Assembly (NCBI RefSeq): GCF_017114865.1
Contig: NZ_JADEYH010000004.1
Span: forward strand, 124,001-188,000
DNA from: Streptomyces verrucosisporus
GTDB taxonomy: Bacteria > Actinomycetota > Actinomycetes > Streptomycetales > Streptomycetaceae
DNA length: 64,000 nucleotides
Direction of reading: 5' to 3'
Every line of letters starts with the position of its first letter. The first letter of the stretch is position 1. This document shows, piece by piece, positions 30,176 to 38,442 of the stretch. The position numbers and the translations under genes were made by a program. Under the pieces are notes generated by a model. The model was given only the letters and a program-made list of their open reading frames with translations. It made no database searches and was not told where the DNA came from.

Positions 30176-30623
30176 AACAGGATTCCCGCTCGATATTTCC
30201 TGAACAATAATATTATTTATCAAAGCTATTCATGTTCTCCTTGATCCCATGCGACCGACCACCCTCCTGCACGGGCTTCCCGGATGAGTTCGCACGGAAG
30301 GGGAAGCGTCCGGCGCCCCGCCGGGTTGCCGCCCTGCGGGTCGCGCGCGAACGGCCGTCCGCCGACGAGCGACGGCGAGCCGAGGGAGTGCTACCTGTTC
30401 CCGCGAACCCTCAAGCGCGTCCGGACACACAATGACCGATTTGACTAGCTCATCGTGACGACTTTCTTTCGGAGCGCGACGACCGGCGAGGCCGGCCGAC
30501 GCCCCGGACGGAGATCCCGGGTGGGCGACTGTGCGCGACGCACAGTCGCCCACCGCTCACGCCCAGTCCTGCCCACCGCGATCATCCCGCCGCAGGGATG
30601 GGGCCACAAGGAGGATGCCGACA
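30176..30623. other. AT-rich regulatory region before the cluster regulator
   Basis: Bases ~30150-30235 are strikingly AT-rich for this genome and contain the perfect 12-bp palindrome AATAATATTATT at 30206-30217. The rest (30236-30520) has no supported gene. The StrR-type palindrome and the promoter of the regulator gene lie at the right end. Confidence 0.6.
30521..30553. promoter_or_regulatory. StrR/NovG-type operator
   Basis: A perfect 15-bp inverted repeat with a 3-nt centre. Its core CGACTG-N11-CAGTCG matches the StrR/NovG site GTTCRACTG-N11-CRGTYGAAC in sequence and spacing; only the outer GTT/AAC bases differ (GGG/CCC). It is 71 bp before the start of the StrR-type gene, suggesting autoregulation. 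A hairpin role in the mRNA leader is an alternative. Confidence 0.7.
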
Positions 30624-31694
30624 ATGACCGCCAAGTCCGCACAACCGGACGGATTGTTGGGGGATTTCGGAAGCCCGCGCCAACAGCTCCTCAGCGCGGT
30701 GCACGTGTTACCCGTCGACTTCCTGCACACGGCCGATTCGCCGCGAGCCGTTCTCGAGAACACCGAGCACTTACGTGTCCTGGCCATGGCGGGGGAGGCT
30801 CTTCCGCCCATCATCGTGCACCGCCCCACCATGCGGGTCATCGACGGCATGCACCGGCTGCGGGCCGCCGTCCTGCGGGGCCGGACGGAGATCGAAGTCC
30901 GGTTCTTCGACGGCAGCGAGGATGACGCCTTCGTCCTGGCGGTGGAGTCCAACATCGCCCACGGGCTCCCGCTGAAGCTTGCGGAACGCTGCGCCGCCGC
31001 CCTGCGCATCCTGGCCTCACATCCGCACTGGTCCGACCGGGCGATCGCCGCTGTGACGGGGCTGTCCGCGCAGAAGGTGAGCTCGTTGCGGCGCAACATG
31101 CCGAAGGCCCCGCTACCGGCCGACGCGCGAGTCGGCCGGGACGGAAGGGTGCGTCCACTGAGCACCGCACAGGCCCGCAAGGAGGCGAGTCGCCTGCTCT
31201 CCTCCTTCCCCGAGATGTCACTGCGGCAGATCGCCAGGCGGACGAGGCTCTCCCCGAGCACCGTCCGGGACGTGCGCGACCGGATGCAGCGGGGCGAGGA
31301 CATCGTGCCCAGGCGCCACCGGAAACCCGCCCTCGCTCCCCGGCGGTCCGTACCGTGCGAGACCGAGCCGGGCGGGCCTGTCGTCGTACGGTCCCGCACC
31401 GGTCTGACGGCCAAGGCCACCGCGGACCACTGCGCACAGCCCGAAGCCGCACAGCCCACACCGGATCCGGTCGCCCTCTACCACAGGCTCTGCCGGGACC
31501 CGGCTCTGCGGCAGAGCGAGGTGGGACGCCGGCTGCTGCGCCTGCTCAGTCTCCTTCAGACGTCCTCCGAGGAGTGGAACGCCCTGGTCGACGCGGTGCC
31601 CGCGCACCGCACCGGCGTCGTCGCCGACCTTGCGCTCGAGTGCGCCCGAACGTGGCAGTCGTTCGCCGACCAGGTGAGGAGACAGGGGTCCTGA
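30624..31694 (+). CDS. StrR/NovG-type ParB-like cluster regulator
   Basis: A 356-residue pathway activator. The N-terminal ParB/Srx-like domain shows ADSPRAVLENTEHLRVLA, LPPIIVHRPTMRVIDGMHRLRAA, IEVRFFDGSEDDAFVLAVESNIAHGLPL; then a helix-turn-helix HPHWSDRAIAAVTGLSAQKVSSLRR and a second one SLRQIARRTRLSPSTVRDVRDRM. StrR (streptomycin) and NovG (novobiocin) are pathway-specific activators of this family. AAGGAGG lies 9 nt before ATG 30624 (ATG 30615 would touch it). It sits at the left edge of the aromatic cluster, converges on the FAD monooxygenase gene, and has a StrR-type site upstream. Confidence 0.92.
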   Translation: MTAKSAQPDGLLGDFGSPRQQLLSAVHVLPVDFLHTADSPRAVLENTEHLRVLAMAGEALPPIIVHRPTMRVIDGMHRLRAAVLRGRTEIEVRFFDGSEDDAFVLAVESNIAHGLPLKLAERCAAALRILASHPHWSDRAIAAVTGLSAQKVSSLRRNMPKAPLPADARVGRDGRVRPLSTAQARKEASRLLSSFPEMSLRQIARRTRLSPSTVRDVRDRMQRGEDIVPRRHRKPALAPRRSVPCETEPGGPVVVRSRTGLTAKATADHCAQPEAAQPTPDPVALYHRLCRDPALRQSEVGRRLLRLLSLLQTSSEEWNALVDAVPAHRTGVVADLALECARTWQSFADQVRRQGS

Positions 31695-31700
31695 CGGGCA

Positions 31701-31754
31701 GGGCCGGGAGGGCCCGGAGCGGTGGAAACCCGACGCTTCGGGTCCTCCCGGCCC
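31701..31754. terminator. Bidirectional stem-loop terminator
   Basis: Arms 31701-31711 (GGGCCGGGAGG) and 31744-31754 are exact reverse complements; a smaller hairpin (ACCCGA/TCGGGT) sits inside. It lies between the convergent regulator and FAD monooxygenase genes. Confidence 0.75.
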
Positions 31755-31786
31755 AGGCCCTCTCCGTGTCGTCGTCCGGTGACCGC

Positions 31787-32929
31787 TCAGTAGCGTACGG
31801 AGCGCAGTCGGGGCCCGTACGGGGCGGAGTCCAGCCAGCGACCGGCCCGGGGCCACAGAGGTGCGACGGCCGCCGCCGTCCACTGCGCCGCCCGCTGCAC
31901 CGGGCTCCGGGCCAGCAGGTGGTCCAGGGCGATGCCCGCGGCCCGTACGTTGCGTTCCGCGGCATCCCGCCGGCGCCGCGCGTACTCCCCGGTGTCTCCC
32001 TCGTGCACGGCGCGGGCGGCTTCCACCGCGTCGGTGATCCCGGAGTTCATCCCGCGTGCCCCGAAAGGCGGCAGCAGGTGGGCCGCCTCACCGGCCAGCA
32101 GCACGCGCCCGGTGGCGTCGGCGAGACTGCCTGCGATCCGTTGATGGAACCGGTAGACCGACACCCAGGTGACGCGCGCGTCGGGCACCTGGGGCAGGAC
32201 GTCGGGCAGCCACCGGGCCGGTTCCCCGGCGATCCGCCGCGCATCATCGCCCGGACGGCACTGCACGTCCACGCGCCAGCCGCCGCGGAAGGGGACCAGC
32301 AGCACGTTGCGTCCGCCCGCCGCCGGGTGGCGGTAGTGGAAGACGCGCTCGGCCGGGGCGGGCTCCGGCCCGTCGGCGACGTCCACGACGACGAACTCGG
32401 CCGCCGCGGTGGTGCCCTCCAGGGCAACGCCCACCTGTTCACGGACCCGCGACCGGGCCCCGTCCGCCCCCACGACGTACGCGGCGTCGTACGCGGCACC
32501 CGAGCCGGTGCGCACCAGCACCCGGTCACGGCGCGGCACCACCGAGGCCACCGGATCCCCCCAGACGGACACCACGCCCGCCCGGTCGCAGGCCTCGCGC
32601 AGCAGATCCTCGACCACGGTCTGCGGCAGGCTGGTGAAGGGCGGGGAGGCAAAGGCTCCGTAGCTGCGGGCGTACACCTGCTTTCCGCCCCACAGAGTTC
32701 TTCTGGTGGACCACACCAGCCCTCGCGCCGCGACGGCCTCCCCCAGCCCCGGGCTGATGCCCGACAGCCGGTCCAGAGTCGCCCGGTGCACGAAGAGGGC
32801 GCGGCTGCCGGGGCGTGTCTCCCCGCGCGGGCGGGCTTCCAGCAGGACGGTCTCCATGCCCCGGGCCCTGGCCGCGAGAGCCGCGCTCAGGCCCACCGGG
32901 CCCGCGCCCACCACGGTGACGTCGGTCAC
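31787..32929 (-). CDS. FAD-dependent aromatic monooxygenase 1
   Basis: A 380-residue group A flavoprotein monooxygenase: TVVGAGPVGLSAALAARARG (FAD ADP-binding), AYVVGADGARSRVREQ (DG motif) and LLAGEAAHLLPPFGARGMNSGITDA (second FAD motif). It is paralogous to the protein at 43814, sharing GSRALFVHR, ISPGL, TRRT, PPFTSL and APYGPR. Such enzymes hydroxylate phenolic or aminobenzoic acids, sometimes with decarboxylation. Last gene of the ahpD-like/ubiC-like/monooxygenase operon; the GTG at 32929 overlaps the previous stop (GTGA). Substrate is probably a 4-hydroxy- or 4-aminobenzoate derivative (inference). Confidence 0.88.
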   Translation of the reverse strand: MTDVTVVGAGPVGLSAALAARARGMETVLLEARPRGETRPGSRALFVHRATLDRLSGISPGLGEAVAARGLVWSTRRTLWGGKQVYARSYGAFASPPFTSLPQTVVEDLLREACDRAGVVSVWGDPVASVVPRRDRVLVRTGSGAAYDAAYVVGADGARSRVREQVGVALEGTTAAAEFVVVDVADGPEPAPAERVFHYRHPAAGGRNVLLVPFRGGWRVDVQCRPGDDARRIAGEPARWLPDVLPQVPDARVTWVSVYRFHQRIAGSLADATGRVLLAGEAAHLLPPFGARGMNSGITDAVEAARAVHEGDTGEYARRRRDAAERNVRAAGIALDHLLARSPVQRAAQWTAAAVAPLWPRAGRWLDSAPYGPRLRSVRY

Positions 32930-33567
32930 CGTGGTGGGCGCGGGGTACGGGCGGTGCGCACGGAGGGGACGACGGCCGGGTTGAACCGCTCCTCGACGTA
33001 CAGCGGCGCCTCGTCCGCCAGCGACAGCAGGTAGACGCGCCGTACGGCGGAAACGGCGGGTGCGGAGCCCGGCCAGGGGCACAGGGCGATCTCCAGCGGC
33101 ACCCGGCGCGGCGCGGCACACCGCACCGCCGCGGAGACTCCGAGCGGGACGGTGCGTCCGGTGACCGCTCCGGCCAGGCGGGGATCGCCGGGCAGCCTCC
33201 CGGTCACCAGGTTCCGGGAGACCACCATCCCGCGCGGGCCGATGAGTTCGCTGCGGCGGATCAGGTACGGCTCATCCGCGTGCGGCTCGTGCAACCGGCG
33301 AGAGCCGCCGGGGACGCGGCCGGACGCCGACGGCGGCGCGGCGGCCGTGCTCTGCGCGGTGACGAACAGCCGGAGCCTGCGGCCCAGGCGCTCCTCCAGC
33401 AGTTCCGTGGTCGACCCGTCCAGGCGCAGCAGGCGGCGGGTGAACACGTCGGTGAACTCCTCCGCCGGCACACCCCGCGGCGGGACGCCGTCCGCGGGCG
33501 CCGGGAGGGCGGGTGCCGTGGCCGGCTGCGCGGCCACGGCACCCGGAGCCGGACCGGACAAGGTCAC
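32926..33567 (-). CDS. Chorismate lyase (UbiC/DUF98-like)
   Basis: A 213-residue protein of the chorismate pyruvate-lyase fold: FTRRLLRLDGSTTELLEERLGRRL, the ligand-binding PYLIRRSELIGPRGMVVSRNLV, and the C-terminal PLYVEERFNP with the conserved glutamate. The known reaction is chorismate to 4-hydroxybenzoate plus pyruvate. The N-terminal ~30 residues are Ala/Pro-rich. The gene starts with a GTG that overlaps the ahpD-like stop by 4 nt and ends overlapping the monooxygenase start, so the three are translationally coupled. 4-Hydroxybenzoate would be the natural substrate for a hydroxylase of the cluster. Confidence 0.82.
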   Translation of the reverse strand: MTLSGPAPGAVAAQPATAPALPAPADGVPPRGVPAEEFTDVFTRRLLRLDGSTTELLEERLGRRLRLFVTAQSTAAAPPSASGRVPGGSRRLHEPHADEPYLIRRSELIGPRGMVVSRNLVTGRLPGDPRLAGAVTGRTVPLGVSAAVRCAAPRRVPLEIALCPWPGSAPAVSAVRRVYLLSLADEAPLYVEERFNPAVVPSVRTARTPRPPR

Positions 33568-34043
33568 GACGAGGGCGCGTAGTTGCCCGGGACCAGCCGC
33601 TGAGCGATCGCGAGCCGGTTGTAGCTGTTGATCGTCACGATGGTCCAGATCAGATGGGCCAGCTGCTCCTCGCCGAAGACCTTCAGGGAGCGCTCGTACA
33701 CGTCGTCCGGCACCTGGCCGTCGTGGACCAGGGTCACGGCCTCGGTCAGCTCCAGGGCCGCACGCTCGCGCTCGGAGAAGAAGGGGCTCTCCCGCCAGGC
33801 GTTCAGCGCGTAGATGCGCTGCTCGGTCTCCCCCGCCTTACGGGCGTCGATGGTGTGCATGTCAATGCAGAAGGCACATCCGTTGATCTGGGAAGCGCGG
33901 ATCTGCACCAGGTAGCGGATGGCGGCCTCCACTCCGGCTTCCTCGGCCGCCTTGTCGGCCGTGGCGTACAGGCGGCCCATGGCCGAGTAGGCGGCGGAGG
34001 AGAGTTCGCTGAGGTCCAGACGCTCACTGATCTTGGTGGTCAT
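33564..34043 (-). CDS. Carboxymuconolactone decarboxylase/AhpD-like protein
   Basis: A 159-residue AhpD-like all-helical protein with the family motif ASQINGCAFCIDMHTIDARKAG, containing the CxxC pair and the proton-relay histidine, then LLNAWRESPFF-type helix (YALNAWRESPFFSERERAALELTEAVT). Members act as peroxidases or as decarboxylases of carboxymuconolactone. First gene of the minus-strand operon of the aromatic cluster; it could protect against hydroperoxides formed by flavin hydroxylases or act on a ring intermediate. Confidence 0.9.
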   Translation of the reverse strand: MTTKISERLDLSELSSAAYSAMGRLYATADKAAEEAGVEAAIRYLVQIRASQINGCAFCIDMHTIDARKAGETEQRIYALNAWRESPFFSERERAALELTEAVTLVHDGQVPDDVYERSLKVFGEEQLAHLIWTIVTINSYNRLAIAQRLVPGNYAPSS

Positions 34044-34491
34044 GGACCGAACGCTATGAAAGGCACTGGCAGTTGCACCAGTGTGCAACACGCCGGGTGG
34101 ACACCTTCCCCCCGTCGCGCACGGCTGTGCGACGGCGGTGTGCACGGTTGCGCGACGGCGGTGTGCACGGCCGCCGGGTGGCGCTTGACAGCCCAGATAC
34201 CTCACTGAAAAGTTAAATTCCGCGCTGAGGGGCGGCGATCCCGCGCCGGGCCTCTCCGCACCCTTGTGCACTTGTCTGCATCTCGACCCCACCGCGGCCT
34301 CCCGCGTCCTCGCAACACGCTCAAAGGCCGTTGCGTGCGGCACTGCGCCACCGCCGGCTCCACGAATTCCGGCCCGCCGGGTCTGCGCACCACAACCGGC
34401 GGACCACCGAACCGGCTTCCGGGGAGTCCCACCCCCGGAAGCCGGTCTCCGGCACGCTCCAGAGGCTGACCGACGAACGGTTTGGACGGAT
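34044..34491. promoter_or_regulatory. Divergent promoter region with GTGCAC-type repeats
   Basis: 448 bp between the two operons of the cluster. It contains a perfect 7-bp inverted repeat GTTGCAC-CAGT-GTGCAAC (34072-34089) 29 bp before the ahpD-like start, then a direct repeat of GCGACGGCGGTGTGCACGG at 34129-34147 and 34152-34170 (23-bp period), and one more GTGCAC at 34266-34271. TTGACA (34185-34190) and a TTAAAT (34213-34218) lie next to it, 22 nt apart, which is longer than usual. No StrR-type site was seen here. Confidence 0.7.
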
Positions 34492-35577
34492 ATGACCGAG
34501 CTGACAAACGTCCCAGCGCAGGGCGGCGAACCGCCGAAGCCCACCGAGTACTTGCGTGACATCCTGCGCTGGCACTTCGATCCCGCGACCGGCTCCCCCT
34601 TCTGGCTGGCGAGGGCCAGGACCCTGGACTTCGACCCGCTCACCGACATAACCGATATCTCCGACCTGCGCCGCTTCCCGGACGTCAGCGACGATCTGCG
34701 CACGGTCCCCGTCGAGGACCTGGTTCCCGCAGGTCTGAAGGGCCGGAGTTTCGAGGTATTCGAATCCGGCGGCACCGTCGGCGCCCCCAAGCGAGTGGTC
34801 GACAGCACCGCCCGCGTAAGGAACATCGACTGGGTCAGCACCGTTCTCGCGGAGCACGGCTTCCCCGAGCGCGGGCACTGGCTGCATGTCGGCCCGACCG
34901 GTCCCCACGCCGTCGGCCGCAGCGTGCGCCGCCTGGCCCAGCTGCGCGACGGCATGTGCTTCACACTCGACTTCGACCCCCGCTGGGTGAAGCGGCTGAT
35001 CGGCTCCGGCCGCACGGACCTGGCCGCCGAGTACCGCGAGTACCTGCTCGACCAGATGGAACTCATCGTCAGCACCCAGAACATCACGGTCCTTTTCATC
35101 ACCCCGCCGGTGCTGGAGGCGGTGTGCGCACGCTCCGGCCTGTACGAGCGCCTGGCTCGCTCGCTCAAGGGCATCCTGTGGGCCGGCACCAGCATCAGCC
35201 TCGAGACGCTGCACCAGATCGAGGAGACCTTCTTCCCCGACGCCACGGTGGCCGCGATATACGGCAACACCATGATGGGCGTCGCCCCGCAGCGCCCGCG
35301 GGAGGAGGGCGACGCCCACCCCTGCGTCTTCCGGCCCTACGTCCCGCAGTCGATCGTCGAACTCCTGGACCCGCAGACGGGCGAACCGGTCGCCTACGGA
35401 GAACGGGGCCAGGTGCTCGTCCATCAGATGAGCCGGGACCTCTTCCTGCCGAACCTGCTGGAGCGCGACACCGCCATCCGCGTCCGGCCGGCCACCGGGG
35501 ACGACGTCGACGGCCTCGCCGACATCGCACCTCTGCGCAGCGCGGATGCTCCCAAGGTCGTCGAGGGGGTCTACTGA
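34492..35577 (+). CDS. PaaK/LuxE-like adenylate-forming enzyme (GriD-like)
   Basis: A 361-residue short ANL-superfamily protein. The ATP-binding loop reads FESGGTVGAPKRV; later elements FITPPVLEAVCARSGLYERL, LWAGTSISLETLHQIEETFFPDATVAAIYGNTMMGV and the loop before GERGQVLVHQMS match PaaK/LuxE-like proteins, but the C-terminal mobile domain of full ligases is short. It overlaps the LuxC-like gene (TGATG). Together they resemble the two-gene acid reductase GriC/GriD of grixazone biosynthesis, in which an aryl carboxylate is activated by ATP and reduced to the aldehyde. First gene of the main cluster operon. Confidence 0.75.
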   Translation: MTELTNVPAQGGEPPKPTEYLRDILRWHFDPATGSPFWLARARTLDFDPLTDITDISDLRRFPDVSDDLRTVPVEDLVPAGLKGRSFEVFESGGTVGAPKRVVDSTARVRNIDWVSTVLAEHGFPERGHWLHVGPTGPHAVGRSVRRLAQLRDGMCFTLDFDPRWVKRLIGSGRTDLAAEYREYLLDQMELIVSTQNITVLFITPPVLEAVCARSGLYERLARSLKGILWAGTSISLETLHQIEETFFPDATVAAIYGNTMMGVAPQRPREEGDAHPCVFRPYVPQSIVELLDPQTGEPVAYGERGQVLVHQMSRDLFLPNLLERDTAIRVRPATGDDVDGLADIAPLRSADAPKVVEGVY

Positions 35578-36953
35578 TGCCGGACCGGCAGCCCTTCATC
35601 GGCCCCGTCATCGGCGGTCGCGGCACCGAGAGCCGCGACCGCGCCGAACTGGCCGCCCTCGACGGCGCACCGCTGGCCACGATCGGGCTGGCCCCGCAGC
35701 TGCTCGCCCAGGCGGCCCTCAACCGCGTCCGGGCCTCGGCGGACGGCTCTGTACCGCCGCCGGAACTGTTCGCCACCGCCGGAAAGCTGTTCGCCACCGC
35801 GGAACTGGAGGGCGAGACCCCCCAGGAGTACCGGCGCCGGGTCGTCATGGCGACCGGCACCCCTGCCGGGGCCATCACCCGCGCCATCGACGGCATCGGC
35901 AACTCCCTGGGCATGGTCGAGCGGCTCAACCGGGCCGAGCTGCCCGCCCCCTTCGAGGTACCCGGCTACAGCACTCACTGGGTGCCCCGTGGTTCGTTGC
36001 TGGCCGCGGTCGTCCCCAACAACCACCCCGAGCCCAACGTCACCTGGGTCCGCTCCCTGTCCATGGGCATGAGCGTGCTCGTCCGGCCGGGGAGCAAGGA
36101 CCCCTTCACCCCCCGCCGGCTCCTGGCCGCCCTGCTGGCCGCGGGACTGGACCCGGACAAGGCGGCGTTCCTGCCCGGCGGGCACGACATGGGCGAGCAC
36201 CTACTGGCCCAGACGGACCTGGGCCTGGTCTACGGCGGCCCGGCCGCCGCGGCCCGCTACGCCGGCCGGGGTGACGTCCTGGTCCGCGGCCCCGGCCGGA
36301 GCAAAGCCCTCGTCGGATCAGGCGCCGCACAGGACGACGGCCTCCTCGACGACCTGGTCCGGTGGATCGCCGACGACGGCGGAGTGCGCTGCAACAACAT
36401 CTCCCTGGTCCTCACCAGCGGCCCCGCCGAGCCCCTCGCCGAGGCACTCGCCGAACGGCTGGCGGCCCTGCCGGTGCTGCCCGTCCTGGACGAGCGCGCC
36501 ACGCTGCCGGCCACCAGCCGCGGCAACGCGGAGGCCATGGCCGAGTACCTGGCCGAGCTGACCGCCGAAGCGGTCGACCACAGCAGCGCTCGCTACGGCG
36601 GATCGCCGGTCGCCGACCCCGGCGACGGCACCGCCGTCCTGCGGCCCGTGGTCGTGTCCGTGAACAGGCCCGACGCCTCTCCGGCGGGCACCGAACTCGG
36701 TTTCCCCTTCGTCGTGGTGGCCCCGTGGAACCAGGACGACGGCACCGGCCCGCTGCGCGAATCCCTGGTCGTCAGCCTGCCCGACGAGCACGCCTCCCTG
36801 GCACCGCGGGTCCTGCGCGAGCCGTCGGTCCGCAAGGTGGTCACCGGCCGGGTCAAGCCCTGGGCCGGCCTTCCCGAAACACCGCACGACGGCAGCCTCG
36901 CCCAGTTCCTGCTCGAGCCCAAGGGACTGGTCACTGCCGAGGCAGAGAGCTGA
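35577..36953 (+). CDS. LuxC-like acyl reductase / aldehyde dehydrogenase fold (GriC-like)
   Basis: A 458-residue ALDH-fold protein. Cofactor-site elements LLAAVVPNNHPEPNVTWVRSLSMGMSVLVRPGSKDPFTPRRL and LVYGGPAAAARYAG are followed by the probable catalytic cysteine in GGVRCNNISLVLTSG; LGFPFVVVAPWNQDD comes from the C-terminal part. LuxC-like reductases reduce an activated acyl group with NADPH to the aldehyde. With its overlapping PaaK/LuxE-like neighbour it probably forms one acid reductase. An aminobenzoic or hydroxybenzoic acid is the likely substrate (inference). Confidence 0.78.
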   Translation: MPDRQPFIGPVIGGRGTESRDRAELAALDGAPLATIGLAPQLLAQAALNRVRASADGSVPPPELFATAGKLFATAELEGETPQEYRRRVVMATGTPAGAITRAIDGIGNSLGMVERLNRAELPAPFEVPGYSTHWVPRGSLLAAVVPNNHPEPNVTWVRSLSMGMSVLVRPGSKDPFTPRRLLAALLAAGLDPDKAAFLPGGHDMGEHLLAQTDLGLVYGGPAAAARYAGRGDVLVRGPGRSKALVGSGAAQDDGLLDDLVRWIADDGGVRCNNISLVLTSGPAEPLAEALAERLAALPVLPVLDERATLPATSRGNAEAMAEYLAELTAEAVDHSSARYGGSPVADPGDGTAVLRPVVVSVNRPDASPAGTELGFPFVVVAPWNQDDGTGPLRESLVVSLPDEHASLAPRVLREPSVRKVVTGRVKPWAGLPETPHDGSLAQFLLEPKGLVTAEAES

Positions 36954-37004
36954 TATCCACTGACGGCCCCGCAGTCGGCCCCCGCTCCGACGGAGAGAGG
37001 AACA

Positions 37005-38384
37005 GTGGCCCTCACCGCATCTTCGCGTCAAGTCAGCCCCACCGCGTCCGGTCCCGGCCCGGACATCCGCAGCCCACTCATCACGGACTGGCGCAACCTG
37101 CCGGCCGACCAGCAGCCGGCATGGCCCGATCCCGCCCTGGCGGAGAACGTCCAGGACCAGCTTGCCCTCCAGCCCCCTCTGACCGCGCCCGCCGATGTCC
37201 GCCGGCTCGGATCAGCCCTCGCCCACGCCGGAGCGGGGCGGGCCTTCCTGCTCCAGGCGGGAGACTGCGCCGAGCCCACGGGGGCGGCCGGGCTCGCAGC
37301 GGTCCGCGGCAAGCACCGGATCATCGGTCGGATGGCCGAGACCATCAGCGCCCGCGCCGATCTGCCCACCCTCACCGTGGGGCGCATCGCCGGACAGCAC
37401 GCCAAACCGCGATCCATGCCGCGGGAGACCGTCGGCGGCCGTGTCCTGCCGGTCTACCGCGGAGACATGGTCAACGAAGCCGCGCCGCACCCCGACGCCC
37501 GGACCCCCGACCCGCACCGGATGCTGACCGCCTACCGCACCGCACGCGCGGTCATCAACGAACTCCACCTCATCGCGCACGAGACGGTGTCCGGGCTCCT
37601 TCCCCACACCTGGGAGGAAGCCGCACCGCACGCCGTCCCCACCCGCCCGTACGACGGCACGCTCCGCTCGGTGATCAGGGACTACGGCCGCACCGTCAAG
37701 GTGGACGGCTCCTGGCGCCGGACGGGCCTGTGGACCAGCCACGAGGCGCTGGTGCTGGACTACGAGCAGACGCTGGTGCGGCGCGACCCGCACACCGGAG
37801 AGCACTATCTGCTCTCCACCCATCTGCCCTGGATCGGCGACCGCACCCGGCGCCTGGACGGAGCACATGTCGCCTTCCTGGCGCAGACAGCCAACCCGGT
37901 GGCCTGCAAGGTGGGCCCGGGCATCACTCCCGAGGAACTCACCGGGCTCTGCGGACGGCTGGACCCACACCGCAGGCCCGGTCGGCTCACCCTCATCACC
38001 CGCTTCGGCGCCGGCCTGATCCGGGAGCGCCTGCCGGTGCTCTCCCGTGCCGTACGCGCCGCCGGTCACGACGTGCTGTGGGTCTGCGATCCCATGCACG
38101 GCAACACCTTCACGGCCTCGAGCGGCCTGAAGACCCGGCGGATGAGCGACATCCTCGCCGAGATCACCGCTTTCTTCGAGGTGATGGCCGACGCCGGGCA
38201 GTGGCCGGGCGGCGTCCACCTGGAGATCGCCGGCGACCACGTCACCGAGTGCCTGGGAACCGGAGGCCCCACCACGGAGGAAAGCCTCGCCCGCGCCTAC
38301 CGGACCCTGTGCGACCCCCGCCTGAACGACAGCCAGGCACTGCTGACCGCCCAGAAGGTCGCCGAACTCATCGCCCGGGGGTGA
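37005..38384 (+). CDS. Class II DAHP synthase
   Basis: A 459-residue 3-deoxy-D-arabino-heptulosonate-7-phosphate synthase, first step of the shikimate pathway. Class II signatures: FLLQAGDCAE, the RIAGQHAKPRS phosphate-binding stretch, VLWVCDPMHGNTFT and GGVHLEIAGDHVTEC with metal ligands. The GTG at 37005 has CGGAGAGAGG upstream. A cluster-located DAHP synthase raises the chorismate supply for product formation; the housekeeping copy is expected elsewhere. The N-terminus is shorter than in the feedback-regulated Mycobacterium enzyme, so regulation may differ. Confidence 0.93.
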   Translation: MALTASSRQVSPTASGPGPDIRSPLITDWRNLPADQQPAWPDPALAENVQDQLALQPPLTAPADVRRLGSALAHAGAGRAFLLQAGDCAEPTGAAGLAAVRGKHRIIGRMAETISARADLPTLTVGRIAGQHAKPRSMPRETVGGRVLPVYRGDMVNEAAPHPDARTPDPHRMLTAYRTARAVINELHLIAHETVSGLLPHTWEEAAPHAVPTRPYDGTLRSVIRDYGRTVKVDGSWRRTGLWTSHEALVLDYEQTLVRRDPHTGEHYLLSTHLPWIGDRTRRLDGAHVAFLAQTANPVACKVGPGITPEELTGLCGRLDPHRRPGRLTLITRFGAGLIRERLPVLSRAVRAAGHDVLWVCDPMHGNTFTASSGLKTRRMSDILAEITAFFEVMADAGQWPGGVHLEIAGDHVTECLGTGGPTTEESLARAYRTLCDPRLNDSQALLTAQKVAELIARG

Positions 38385-38442
38385 CCCGCCCCCACTCGCT
38401 CCATTGCCGGCCGAGTCCCATAACTCTTCAGAAAGCCGTGTA

